Positions 1-8,199 of a stretch of DNA of 64,000 bases are shown here, piece by piece. The stretch covers positions 310,001-374,000 of the forward strand of contig NZ_CP094468.1 in NCBI RefSeq assembly GCF_023347275.1, in the 5' to 3' direction. The position numbers and the translations under genes are program-made. The stretch's first letter is position 1. Each line of letters begins with the position of its first letter. Source of the DNA: Faecalibacterium sp. I3-3-89. Lineage in GTDB: Bacteria > Bacillota > Clostridia > Oscillospirales > Ruminococcaceae. The notes below the pieces were generated by a model that saw nothing but the letters and a program-made list of their open reading frames with translations, had not been told where the DNA came from and searched no databases.

Positions 1-1
1 C

Positions 2-433
2 TATGACATCTACGATGAAAATGAAAACACGGTCTATATCGTGAAAGGCCAGCTCTCTTGGGGACACTGCCTGAAAATATTCGACGCCAGCGAGGAGCAC
101 GAGCTGGGCACTGTGAAGGAGCGGATTTTTTCTTGGTGGCCCCAATTCGAACTTTACGAGGGGAGCGACTGCATCGGCACCCTGAAAAAAGAACCGTGGG
201 GCTGGTTCAAGCCGCGGTATAATATCGACTTCAACGGCTGGCACATCGAAGGCGACTGGGCGGAATGGGACTACACCATCACCGGGCCGGATGGGGCGAC
301 GGTGGCGGCAATCTCCAAGGAGCTGCTCCACTGGACGGATACTTATGTGCTGGACATTGCAAAGCCGGAGGATGCGCTGTATGTGCTGATGTTCGTGCTG
401 GCCATCGACGCTGAAAAGTGTTCCTGCAACTAA
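2..433 (+). CDS. LURP-one-related protein, 5' end cut by the window edge
   Basis: The reading frame is open from base 2, so the N-terminus lies outside the window. The visible part is rich in Trp, Tyr and Asp, with short alternating strands such as YIVKGQLSWG and FNGWHIEGDW. This is the pattern of the LURP-one/YxjI family, a tubby-like beta-barrel. In bacteria these are small cytoplasmic or membrane-associated proteins of unknown role. A GTG at 41 could look like a start, but the upstream codons (YDIYDENENTVYI) clearly continue the same fold, so I treat the gene as partial. It ends just before a bidirectional hairpin shared with the convergent DegV gene. The family call is from pattern recognition only. 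Confidence 0.6.
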   Translation, partial: YDIYDENENTVYIVKGQLSWGHCLKIFDASEEHELGTVKERIFSWWPQFELYEGSDCIGTLKKEPWGWFKPRYNIDFNGWHIEGDWAEWDYTITGPDGATVAAISKELLHWTDTYVLDIAKPEDALYVLMFVLAIDAEKCSCN

Positions 434-435
434 AA

Positions 436-475
436 AACGGCCCGGCTGTGGAGTTTTCCACTTGGCCGGGCCGTC
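436..475. terminator. Bidirectional hairpin between convergent genes
   Basis: Arms ACGGCCCGGC (437-446) and GCCGGGCCGT (465-474) pair perfectly. An A-run precedes the left arm, which gives a U-tract for transcripts on the minus strand. It probably ends both the LURP-one gene and the DegV gene. Confidence 0.75.
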
Positions 476-490
476 TTGGTTGAATCCTGT

Positions 491-1336
491 TCAGACTTTC
501 TTTGCGAATACGATGCCGATGGTGCCGGGGCCGGAGTAGCCGCCGATGGTCGTGCCGATGTCGGTCTCGATGATGTTCTCGAATTTGCCGTACCTGCGCA
601 GACCGGCTTTGATGGCCTCCATGCAGCCGGGCTTGGGCTGGCAGGACGAGATAAAGACCATGCAGTTGTCGATGTCGTCCCGGCCGTCCAGCAGGTCGGT
701 GATGTACTTGCCGACACAGATGGGCAGGCTGCCGCGATACTTCTTGACGACCTTCAGCTCACCGTCGATGACAGCGAGGCTGGGCTTGATGCCCAGAAGG
801 TTTGCGCCGAACGCCAGCACGCCGGAGCAGCGGCCGCTCTTGGCCATGTAATTGAGCTGGTCCAGCACGAAGCTCAGTTCCACCCGCTTAGCGAGGTTCT
901 GGAGCCGCATACAGATGTTGCGGGCCGTCAGGCCGTCTGCCGCCCATTTGGCGGCGCGGAGGACAAGATAGCCCTGTCCGGTGCAGATGTTCTCGCTGTC
1001 GATGACTGAGACGTTGTCGTATTCCTGCGCGGCAAGGCAGGCGTTCTGATAGCAGGACGAAAGCTTGGCGCTGACCGAGATGTGGATGACAGCGTCGTAC
1101 TCTTTGGCGAACGGCCCGAAGAAGTCGATGTACTCCACCGGATTTGCTGCGGCGGATTTCGGGGTCTGGCCGCCGGCCTCCACATGGGCAAAGACGTCAG
1201 CAGGGCGGACGGTGATGCCGTCCAGATAGCTCTCGCCGCCCATCAGGATATGCATGGGCATGAGAGAGATGTCCCATTGCCGCAGCAGCGCTTCGGAGAG
1301 GTCGCAGGTGCTGTCGGCCGTGATTTTGATCTTCAA
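491..1336 (-). CDS. DegV family fatty-acid-binding protein
   Basis: A 281-residue DegV-family protein. The N-terminus KIKITADSTCDLSE is the family opening with its conserved Asp-Ser-Thr-Cys-Asp. The later segments LNYMAKSGRCSG and LGIKPSLAVIDGELK are typical of the C-terminal domain. DegV/FakB proteins bind a fatty acid and present it to the kinase FakA for phosphorylation; no fakA is visible here. I place the start at the TTG at 1336, because GGAGA lies at the right distance just upstream. A longer ATG frame (from 1393) would add 19 unlikely residues and ignore that ribosome site. A second DegV homologue lies at 58793-59695. Family confidence is high; the ligand is unknown. Confidence 0.88.
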   Translation of the reverse strand: MKIKITADSTCDLSEALLRQWDISLMPMHILMGGESYLDGITVRPADVFAHVEAGGQTPKSAAANPVEYIDFFGPFAKEYDAVIHISVSAKLSSCYQNACLAAQEYDNVSVIDSENICTGQGYLVLRAAKWAADGLTARNICMRLQNLAKRVELSFVLDQLNYMAKSGRCSGVLAFGANLLGIKPSLAVIDGELKVVKKYRGSLPICVGKYITDLLDGRDDIDNCMVFISSCQPKPGCMEAIKAGLRRYGKFENIIETDIGTTIGGYSGPGTIGIVFAKKV

Positions 1337-1572
1337 AAAAGTGTCTCCTCTTTTCGTGCCGGGCACAGCCGACGTCGATGCAGGCGCTGCCACAGCAAAA
1401 TTTCCTCTATAACTATATCACAAAAATCTCAAGATCGTTAGCTATTTATCCTGAGTAATTGTAAATCTTTTGTGAAGCGTCAAAATAGCTAGCCTTGGCC
1501 CGCAGATTCTATACAGATAGCACAAAAGTGCGTATGATTTTATAGTTCTTTCCGAAAATTCGCTCCGAAGTG

Positions 1573-1601
1573 TTTATTTTGTGCGCCAAAAATTATATAA
1601 T
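1573..1601 (+). promoter_or_regulatory. Candidate sigma-A promoter for murC
   Basis: TTTATT (1573-1578), a 17-base spacer and a perfect TATAAT (1596-1601) lie in the AT-rich gap of about 330 bases between the divergent DegV and murC genes. I see no gene in that gap (1337-1667). Confidence 0.5.
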
Positions 1602-1667
1602 AATAGGTGTCACTAGAATGGATACGGTCTGCCCGGCAGCCGTTTATATTATTGGAGGATGCTTTCT

Positions 1668-3050
1668 ATGTTCATGTACACCGATTACACCCAGCACCTG
1701 CTGGATAATGTGAAGAAGATCCATTTCATTGGCTGCGGCGGCAGCGGAATGTATCCGCTCATCCAGATCCTGGCCGCAAAGGGCTATGACATCTCGGGCA
1801 GCGACGTGCTGGACGGCAGCATCATCCGCTCCGAGCGGGAGATGGGCGTTAAGGTCACGCTGGGCCACAGCGCAGACAATGTCATCGGTGCAGACCTCGT
1901 GGTCTACTCCGCCGCCATTGCGAAGGACAATGTGGAGCTGAATGCGGCAGCTTCCTACGGCATCACGACGGTGGAGCGCAGCGTCCTGCTGGGCTATGTG
2001 AGCCGCCTGTACAAGCAGAGCATCTGCGTTTCCGGTACCCACGGCAAGACCACCACGACTTCCATGATCACCACTGCGCTGGAGCTGGCAGGACGCGACC
2101 CCTCTGCGGTCATCGGCGGCAAGCTGCCCCTCATCCACGGCTACGGCAAGGCGGGCAAGGGCGACGACATCGTCATCGAGGCCTGTGAGTTCTCGGAGAC
2201 CTTCCTGAAACTGACCCCCTACCTCTCGGTTGTGCTGAACATCGACAACGACCATCTGGACTATTACGGCAGCATGGGCGAGCTGAAGTTTGCCTTCAAG
2301 CGCTTCGCCCTTATGACCCAGTTCATGATCTTTGCAAACGCCGACGACAAGAACACGATGGACGTTATGTATACCCTCGACCGCCGTGTGCGCACTTTCG
2401 GCATCAACAACGACGGTGACTATCAGGCCGTCAATGTACAGGAGTATAAGCCCGGCTTCTTCGAGTTCGACCTGAAGGAGTGGAGCAAAGTCACCGGCCA
2501 CATCCGGCTGGCTGTGCCGGGCCGTCACAATATCTACAACGCGCTGGCCATGTGCGCGGTCTGCCGCTTTGCGGGCCTGACCGTCGAGCAGTGCGCCGCC
2601 GCTGCCGCAAGCTTCAAGGGCGCAGGCCGCCGCTTCGAGGTCTACGGCGAGTGCAACGGCGCTGTGGTGGTGGACGACTACGCCCACCATCCCACCGAGC
2701 TGCGCGCGACCCTGACCACTGCCAAGGAGCTGGGCTACAAGCGCCTCATCGCCGTCCATCAGCCGTTTACATACAGCCGCACCAAGATGCTGTTCAACGA
2801 CTTCGTGGATGTGCTCAAGATCCCCGACATTGCGGTCATCACCCCCATCATGGGCAGCCGCGAGCCGAACGACCCGTCCATCACCAGCGCAAAGCTGGCG
2901 GCGCAGATCCCCGGCTCGGTGCTGGTGGACAGTCTGGAAGCTGCCGCCGACTGGGTGAAGCAGAATGCCCGCGAGGGTGACTTGGTCATCACGCTGGGCT
3001 GCGGCGACATATATAAGGCCAGCAAGATGATGGTGGCCGACAACAAGTAA
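1668..3050 (+). CDS. murC: UDP-N-acetylmuramate--L-alanine ligase
   Basis: MurC adds L-alanine to UDP-MurNAc in the cytoplasm, the first step of the peptidoglycan stem peptide. The 460-residue length is normal. The N-terminal Rossmann motif HFIGCGGSGM binds UDP-MurNAc. The ATP loop GTHGKTTTTSM follows near residue 125, then LNIDNDHLDYYG and the C-terminal VVDDYAHHPTE block, all Mur ligase signatures. Start choice: GGAGG at 1654-1658 sits 9 bases before the ATG at 1668. The in-frame ATG at 1659 touches that site and is too close. The gene stands alone, with its own promoter and a strong terminator. Confidence 0.93.
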   Translation: MFMYTDYTQHLLDNVKKIHFIGCGGSGMYPLIQILAAKGYDISGSDVLDGSIIRSEREMGVKVTLGHSADNVIGADLVVYSAAIAKDNVELNAAASYGITTVERSVLLGYVSRLYKQSICVSGTHGKTTTTSMITTALELAGRDPSAVIGGKLPLIHGYGKAGKGDDIVIEACEFSETFLKLTPYLSVVLNIDNDHLDYYGSMGELKFAFKRFALMTQFMIFANADDKNTMDVMYTLDRRVRTFGINNDGDYQAVNVQEYKPGFFEFDLKEWSKVTGHIRLAVPGRHNIYNALAMCAVCRFAGLTVEQCAAAAASFKGAGRRFEVYGECNGAVVVDDYAHHPTELRATLTTAKELGYKRLIAVHQPFTYSRTKMLFNDFVDVLKIPDIAVITPIMGSREPNDPSITSAKLAAQIPGSVLVDSLEAAADWVKQNAREGDLVITLGCGDIYKASKMMVADNK

Positions 3051-3060
3051 AAAGAAAAAT

Positions 3061-3105
3061 AAAAAGTGAGGCTCCACGGTGTTCGCCGTGGAGCCTCACT
3101 TTTTT
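3061..3105. terminator. Strong bidirectional rho-independent terminator
   Basis: A perfect stem pairs 3061-3079 with 3086-3104 around the loop TGTTCG, with an A-run on the left and a T-run on the right. It separates the convergent murC and uxaC genes. Confidence 0.92.
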
Positions 3106-3119
3106 ATAAAACGAAGAAA

Positions 3120-4553
3120 TTACAGGTTGAAGTAGCGCTTTGCGTTGTCGAAGCAGATGCCGCGGACGATCTTCTCCAGAGCCTTCTCGTCGTTGGGATA
3201 CTCGCCGTCCTCGACCCACTGGCCGATGAGGTTGCAGAGGATGCGGCGGAAGTAGTCGTGGCGGGTGTAGCTCAGGAAGCTGCGGCTGTCGGTCAGCATA
3301 CCGACGAAGTTGCCCAGCAGGCCGAGGCTGGCCAGACGGGACATCTGCTCTTCCATGCCGATCTTGTGGTCGTTGAACCACCAAGCGGAGCCGTGCTGGA
3401 TCTTGCCCGGGACCTCGCTGTTCTGGAAGCAGCCGAGGATGGTGCCGATCTGAGCGTCATCGCCGGGGTTCAGGCTGTAGATGATGGTCTTGGGGCACTC
3501 GTCGGTGTCGTTCAGGGCGCTCAGCAGAGCTGCGATCTCGCCGCCGCAGGTGGCGGTGTTGATCATGTCGAAACCGGTATCGGGTCCCAGCAGGGTGTTC
3601 ATCTTGCGGTTGACGCCGCGCAGGCAGTTGTAGTGGATCTGCATGGCGATGCCGAGGCGGTGATACTGCTTGCCCAGATGGATGAGGATGTAGGTCTGAT
3701 ACTTCTCAGCCTCTTCCCGCGTGACGGCCTCGCCCTTCATGACTTTCTGGTAGATGGCGTTGACCTCGTCCTTGGAGGCCTCACGGTAGGGGATGTAGTC
3801 CAGACCGTGGTCGGAAGCGCGGCAGCCCATCTCGGCGAAGAACTCGATGCGGTCGGTCAGAGCACCGGTGACGCAGTCGATGCAGGCCAGTTTCTCCTTG
3901 CCGACGGCAGCAGCCAGCTTGCCCATGTACTCAACGAAGCCGGGCTTGTTGATGTTGATGGCCTTGTCGGGGCGGAAGGAAGGAGCCACGGTGAACTTGA
4001 TGGTGGGGTCTTCCTTGATCTTCTTGTGCCACTCGAGGCTGTCGATGGGGTCATCGGTGGTGCCGATGAAAGCCACGTTGCTCTGCTCGATGAGGCCGCG
4101 GACGGTCAGCTTGGGGTCGTGCTGGAGCTTGTCGTTGCACAGGTTCCAGACTTCCTCGGCGGTGTCGCCGTTCAGCACGCCGTCATAGCCGAAGAAGGTG
4201 TGCAGCTCGAGGTTGGTCCAGTGGTACATCGGGTTGCCGATGGCCATGGGCAGAGCCTCGGCAAACTTCTGGAAACGCTCGCGGTCGGGCTTGTCGCCGG
4301 TGATGTACTCCTCGGGCACGCCGTTGGAGCGCATGACGCGCCATTTGTAATGGTCGCCGAAGTAGCTGCCGTCCGGGTTGCGGCCGCCCAGCCAGACCTG
4401 AGCGATGTTGTCGAAGCGGCGGTTCTCGTAGATCTCGCGGGGAGGGATGTGGCAGTGGTAGTCACAGATGGGCATACCCTCAGCGTAAGCGTGATACAGG
4501 TGCTGTGCGGTGGGCGACTGGAGCATGAACTCCTTATCCATAAATGCTTTCAT
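3120..4553 (-). CDS. uxaC: Uronate (glucuronate/galacturonate) isomerase
   Basis: UxaC isomerizes D-glucuronate to D-fructuronate and D-galacturonate to D-tagaturonate in the cytoplasm. The protein has 477 residues, the usual length. It shows the family N-terminus MKAFMDKEFML and the metal-binding ICDYHCHIPP motif of the amidohydrolase-like barrel, then FGYDG, HLGKQYHRLG and MLTDSRSFLSY. The ATG at 4553 is preceded by AAAAAGGAG at good spacing; the frame extends further upstream but without a ribosome site. The gene is transcribed divergently from uxaB. Its promoter carries a TTGTATACAT-type palindrome over the -35 box, so repression by the nearby GntR regulator is likely. Confidence 0.95.
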   Translation of the reverse strand: MKAFMDKEFMLQSPTAQHLYHAYAEGMPICDYHCHIPPREIYENRRFDNIAQVWLGGRNPDGSYFGDHYKWRVMRSNGVPEEYITGDKPDRERFQKFAEALPMAIGNPMYHWTNLELHTFFGYDGVLNGDTAEEVWNLCNDKLQHDPKLTVRGLIEQSNVAFIGTTDDPIDSLEWHKKIKEDPTIKFTVAPSFRPDKAININKPGFVEYMGKLAAAVGKEKLACIDCVTGALTDRIEFFAEMGCRASDHGLDYIPYREASKDEVNAIYQKVMKGEAVTREEAEKYQTYILIHLGKQYHRLGIAMQIHYNCLRGVNRKMNTLLGPDTGFDMINTATCGGEIAALLSALNDTDECPKTIIYSLNPGDDAQIGTILGCFQNSEVPGKIQHGSAWWFNDHKIGMEEQMSRLASLGLLGNFVGMLTDSRSFLSYTRHDYFRRILCNLIGQWVEDGEYPNDEKALEKIVRGICFDNAKRYFNL

Positions 4554-4652
4554 GGTCAGAACTCCTTTTTTCAATGGTCTTGACGGTTTGAAACATTCTT
4601 TAAAAAATAGGGGTATGGGCCTGTTCCGTGCAAACAGGCGATGCCTGTCTTT

Positions 4653-4681
4653 AGTATACCGGAAAATGCGGATGTATACAA
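4653..4681 (-). promoter_or_regulatory. uxaC promoter
   Basis: Read on the minus strand: -35 TTGTAT (4676-4681), a 17-base spacer and -10 TATACT (4653-4658). The -35 box is part of the palindrome at 4672-4681. Confidence 0.7.
4672..4681. promoter_or_regulatory. Candidate uronate-regulator operator at uxaC
   Basis: ATGTATACAA (TTGTATACAT on the other strand) overlaps the uxaC -35 hexamer. It differs by one base from the perfect palindrome TTGTATACAA in the uxaB promoter. The core resembles published operators of GntR/FadR-type uronate regulators, which is family knowledge rather than proof. Confidence 0.6.
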
Positions 4682-4776
4682 CTGAAAAACTGCCCAAAAT
4701 TCTCGCCCAGACTTGTACAATTCGCTGGTTTTTATAAAAACGGCCCCTTTTCCTGCAAAAAACTGTGGAGAACCAC

Positions 4777-4806
4777 TTGACTTATTTGTATACAACAGCA
4801 TAAAAT
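4777..4806 (+). promoter_or_regulatory. uxaB-uxaA operon promoter
   Basis: TTGACT (4777-4782), an 18-base spacer and TAAAAT (4801-4806). The perfect palindrome TTGTATACAA lies inside the spacer, the classic place for a repressor that blocks RNA polymerase. Confidence 0.72.
4786..4795. promoter_or_regulatory. Candidate uronate-regulator operator at uxaB
   Basis: The perfect 10-base palindrome TTGTATACAA lies between the -35 and -10 boxes of the uxaB promoter. Similar sites occur at 4672-4681 (uxaC) and 11713-11722 (kdgA). The likely ligand-responsive factor is the GntR protein encoded at 9161-9859. Confidence 0.65.
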
Positions 4807-4877
4807 AGAGAAAGAGAAGGGCGCGGCTCTGGCTGCCCCGTGAAAGGCAAAGCAAATTGATAAAAGGAGACACTCAA

Positions 4878-6392
4878 ATGGAAACTTTGAATTACAAGGT
4901 TCTGGAAAGCACCGGTTACAACGGCTATATCCTCAAGGACGCACCCGTTAAGGTGATGCAGTTCGGCGAGGGCAATTTCCTGCGCGCATTCGTGGATTAC
5001 TTTATCGACATCGCCAACGAGAAGGCTGGCTTCAACGGCAAGGTCAAGCTGGTGCAGCCCATCGCTAACTTCCCCCAGATGGCGGACTGGATGAACGAGC
5101 AGGAGGGCCTGTACACCCTGTACCTGCGCGGCAGCGAGAAGGGCCAGAAGGTCGATGCAAAGCGCGTCATCTCCTGCGTCTCCGACTGCGTCTGCCCCTA
5201 CTCCGAGGGCAAGTGGGACGAAGTTCTGGCTCTGGCCCGCTCTGAGGATCTCGAAATCGTCGTCTCCAACACCACCGAGGCCGGCATCGCCTATACGCAG
5301 GGCGACAGCCAGTTCGATCAGGTTCCCCCCAACAGCTTCCCTGCAAAGCTGACCCGCGTGCTGTATGAGCGCTACACCGCATTCAAGGGCGCTGCCGACA
5401 AGGGTCTGATCATCCTGTCCTGCGAGCTGATCGACAACAACGGCAAGGAGCTGCAGAAGTGCTGCAACAACTACGCTAAGGACTGGAACCTCGACGCTGC
5501 CTTCATCGACTGGATGAACAACGCCAACACCTTCTGCTCCACTCTGGTGGACCGCATCGTCCCGGGCCGCATCCGTGACCCGCAGGAGCTGGCTGCTCTG
5601 GAAGAGGCCAACGGCTACACCGATAAGGCGCTGGACGTCGGCGAAGTCTTCGGCGTCTGGGTTATCGAGGGTCCCGATGGTCTGGAGGACAAGCTGCCGT
5701 TCAAGAAGGCCGGTGTCAACGTCATGGTCGTGCCCGATGTCACCCCCTACAAGAAGCGCAAGGTCCGCATCCTGAACGGCGCACACACCGGCTTCGTTCT
5801 GGGCGCATATCTGGCTGGCTTCGACATCGTGCGTGACTGCATGCACAACGACACCGTCCGCGGCTTCATGAACAAGATGCTGCATGAGGAGGTCATCCCC
5901 ACCCTGCCTCTGGACAAGAAGGATCTCGAGGAGTTTGCTTCTGCTGTGCAGGACCGCTTCAACAACCCCTTCATCAACCACGAGCTGATGAGCATCTCCC
6001 TGAACTCCACCTCCAAGTGGAAGGCCCGCAATATGCCCTCCTTCCTGACCTACATCGAGGAGCAGAAGAAGCTGCCCAAGTGCCTGACCATGTCTCTGGC
6101 TGCTTACATCGCCTTCTACTCCAACGACATTCAGGAGCGCACCGCCGACGGCCTCATCTGCAAGCGTCCGGCCGGCAATACCTATAAGATTCAGGATGAC
6201 GCATGGGCACTGGACTTCTACTATGCACACAAGGACGACACCGCTGCCCAGCTGGTACACGCCGTGCTGACCAACACCCAGATGTGGGATCAGGATCTGA
6301 CCAAGATCGAGGGCCTTGAGGCCGCTGTTCTGGCAGACCTCGAGCTGATCCGCACCGAGGGCGCAGAGGCTGCTTACAAGAGCTGCCTGTAA
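4878..6392 (+). CDS. uxaB: Tagaturonate reductase (altronate oxidoreductase)
   Basis: UxaB reduces D-tagaturonate to D-altronate with NADH, the second step of galacturonate catabolism. The 504-residue protein belongs to the mannitol dehydrogenase family. It shows VMQFGEGNFLRAFVDYFID at the N-terminus, VSNTTEAGIAY, the block FCSTLVDRIVPG and the catalytic-lysine region KVRILNGAHTG. These match UxaB better than fructuronate reductase UxuB. The ATG at 4878 follows AAAAGGAG; an upstream ATG at 4857 lacks a site. It leads the uxaB-uxaA operon, separated from uxaA by a hairpin that may reduce read-through. Confidence 0.93.
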   Translation: METLNYKVLESTGYNGYILKDAPVKVMQFGEGNFLRAFVDYFIDIANEKAGFNGKVKLVQPIANFPQMADWMNEQEGLYTLYLRGSEKGQKVDAKRVISCVSDCVCPYSEGKWDEVLALARSEDLEIVVSNTTEAGIAYTQGDSQFDQVPPNSFPAKLTRVLYERYTAFKGAADKGLIILSCELIDNNGKELQKCCNNYAKDWNLDAAFIDWMNNANTFCSTLVDRIVPGRIRDPQELAALEEANGYTDKALDVGEVFGVWVIEGPDGLEDKLPFKKAGVNVMVVPDVTPYKKRKVRILNGAHTGFVLGAYLAGFDIVRDCMHNDTVRGFMNKMLHEEVIPTLPLDKKDLEEFASAVQDRFNNPFINHELMSISLNSTSKWKARNMPSFLTYIEEQKKLPKCLTMSLAAYIAFYSNDIQERTADGLICKRPAGNTYKIQDDAWALDFYYAHKDDTAAQLVHAVLTNTQMWDQDLTKIEGLEAAVLADLELIRTEGAEAAYKSCL

Positions 6393-6412
6393 GCTGAAAA
6401 TTTGGACACAGA

Positions 6413-6443
6413 GGGCTGCTGCTTTGGGCAGCAGCCCCCTTTT
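6413..6443 (+). terminator. Intercistronic hairpin between uxaB and uxaA
   Basis: GGGCTGCTGC (6413-6422) pairs with GCAGCAGCCC (6428-6437), followed by CCTTTT. Because uxaA follows at once without an obvious new promoter, this is probably a partial terminator or an mRNA-stabilizing structure. Confidence 0.6.
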
Positions 6444-6470
6444 GCGTTATGAGAGAGTAGGAGAAAAACT

Positions 6471-7961
6471 ATGCCGCAGGCGATCCATATCAGCCCCATC
6501 GACAACGTCGTTGTCGCTCTGCATCCCATTGCCAAGGGCACCCTCGTCGAGGTGGACGGCCTTGCCGTCACCGCGCTGGAGGACATCCCGCAGGGCCACA
6601 AGATGGCAGTCAAGGCCATCCGGAACGGCGAGAACGTCATCAAGTACGGCTTCCCCATCGGCCACGCCACCGCCGACGCCGAGCCGGGTACTTGGATGCA
6701 CACCCACAATGTCCACACCAACCTCTCCGGCGAGGTGGAGTACAGCTATAACCCCTCCCCCGAGCTGGCCCCGCTGCCCAAGGTGGAGGCCGAGACCTTC
6801 ATGGGCTTCCGCCGCAAGGATGGCCGCGCCGCCATCCGCAACGAGATCTGGATCATCCCCACCGTCGGCTGTGTCAACGACATCGCCAAGAAGATGGTGG
6901 CCGACAATCAGGACCTCGTCACCGGCACCATCGAGGGCCTCTACACCTTCACCCATCCCTTCGGCTGCAGCCAGACCGGCCATGACCACGCACAGACCCG
7001 CAAGCTGCTGGCCGCTCTCGTCCGCCATCCCAATGCCGCCGCCGTTCTGGTGCTGCATCTGGGCTGTGAGAACCTGCAGCACGACCAGTTCGTGGAAGAG
7101 CTGGGCGAGTATGACCACGACCGGGTGAAATTCCTGACCTGTCAGGACGTGGACGATGAATTTGCCGCCGCCCGCGACATCCTGAAGGAGCTGGCCGCTT
7201 ACGCCGGCCAGTTCAAGCGCGAGCCGATCCCCGTGAGCGAGCTGGTGGTCGGCATGAAGTGCGGCGGCTCGGATGGTCTGTCGGGCATCACCGCCAACCC
7301 CACCATCGGACGCTTCTCCGACATGATGGGCCAGCGCGGCGGCTCCACCGTCCTGACCGAGGTGCCCGAGATGTTCGGCGCCGAGGGCTTCCTGATGGAC
7401 CGCTGCATCAACCACGACGTCTTCGTCAAGGCCGAGAAGATGATCAACGGCTTTAAGGACTACTTCATCAGCCACAATGAGGTCGTCTACGACAACCCCT
7501 CTCCGGGCAACAAGCAGGGCGGCATCACCACGCTGGAGGACAAGAGCTGCGGCTGCGTCCAGAAGGGCGGCACGGCCCCCATCATGGATGTCATCGGCTA
7601 CGGCGACCCCGTCGTCACCAAGGGCCTGAATATGCTCTACGGCCCCGGCAATGACCTCGTTTCCGCCACCGCCATGACCGCCGCCGGTGCACACCTCATC
7701 CTCTTCTCCACCGGCCGCGGCACGCCCTTCTCTGCCCCGGCTCCCACCCTGAAGATCTCCACCAACACCCCGCTGGCGGAGAAGAAGTCGGGCTGGATCG
7801 ATTTCAACACCGGCGTCATCGCCGACGGTGAGAAGACCATCGACGAGGCCGCAAAGGATCTGCTGGATCTGGTCATCCGGGTGGCCAGCGGCGAGCAGAC
7901 CAAGGCCGAGAAGCACGGTTTCCGCGAGATCTCCATCTTCAAGGACGGCGTCGTTCTTTAA
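6471..7961 (+). CDS. uxaA: Altronate dehydratase
   Basis: UxaA dehydrates D-altronate to 2-keto-3-deoxy-D-gluconate, linking the UxaC/UxaB branch to KdgK. The protein has 496 residues, as expected. The small N-terminal SAF-type domain (about residues 1-95, with IGHATADAEPGTWMHTHNV) is followed by the large catalytic domain, with WIIPTVGCVND, THPFGCSQTGHDH and KCGGSDGLSGITANP. Conserved cysteines and histidines in these blocks are thought to hold the iron centre. The ATG at 6471 follows TAGGAGAA at normal distance. It is the second gene of the uxa operon. Confidence 0.95.
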   Translation: MPQAIHISPIDNVVVALHPIAKGTLVEVDGLAVTALEDIPQGHKMAVKAIRNGENVIKYGFPIGHATADAEPGTWMHTHNVHTNLSGEVEYSYNPSPELAPLPKVEAETFMGFRRKDGRAAIRNEIWIIPTVGCVNDIAKKMVADNQDLVTGTIEGLYTFTHPFGCSQTGHDHAQTRKLLAALVRHPNAAAVLVLHLGCENLQHDQFVEELGEYDHDRVKFLTCQDVDDEFAAARDILKELAAYAGQFKREPIPVSELVVGMKCGGSDGLSGITANPTIGRFSDMMGQRGGSTVLTEVPEMFGAEGFLMDRCINHDVFVKAEKMINGFKDYFISHNEVVYDNPSPGNKQGGITTLEDKSCGCVQKGGTAPIMDVIGYGDPVVTKGLNMLYGPGNDLVSATAMTAAGAHLILFSTGRGTPFSAPAPTLKISTNTPLAEKKSGWIDFNTGVIADGEKTIDEAAKDLLDLVIRVASGEQTKAEKHGFREISIFKDGVVL

Positions 7962-7969
7962 GTAAAAAT

Positions 7970-8009
7970 GAGGCTGCTGAGCGGTACATACCGCCCGGCG
8001 GCCTCTTTA
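7970..8009 (+). terminator. Hairpin after uxaA
   Basis: GAGGCTGCTGAGCGG (7970-7984) pairs with CCGCCCGGCGGCCTC (7991-8005), with two G-U pairs and one mismatch, followed by a short T-run. It probably lowers expression of the two genes downstream. Confidence 0.6.
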
Positions 8010-8031
8010 TGCATAGCGAAAGGAGAATTTT

Positions 8032-8196
8032 ATGAGAATAGGAGCCAATGGAGCGCTGCTCTTCACACTGCTGATTTATGCAGCCGTCATCTGCATCGCG
8101 GCCCGCATCGTCAAATACTTTATCCGCTATGGCATCGATTATTATTTTGAAAAACTGGCGGAATACCAGAAAAACCAGAAAAATACGGAGGACTGA
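8032..8196 (+). CDS. Small single-pass membrane protein
   Basis: A 54-residue frame starts with ATG at 8032 behind AAAGGAG at ideal spacing. It has one hydrophobic segment (about residues 8-24, LLFTLLIYAAVICIAA) and then a basic and polar tail ending in EKLAEYQKNQKNTED. The stop is three bases before the ATG of the epimerase gene, and the ribosome site of that gene lies inside its last codons, so the two are probably translationally coupled. I do not recognise a family. Its place between uxaA and the epimerase suggests a role linked to sugar uptake or to the operon, which is inference only. Confidence 0.65.
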   Translation: MRIGANGALLFTLLIYAAVICIAARIVKYFIRYGIDYYFEKLAEYQKNQKNTED

Positions 8197-8199
8197 ACT

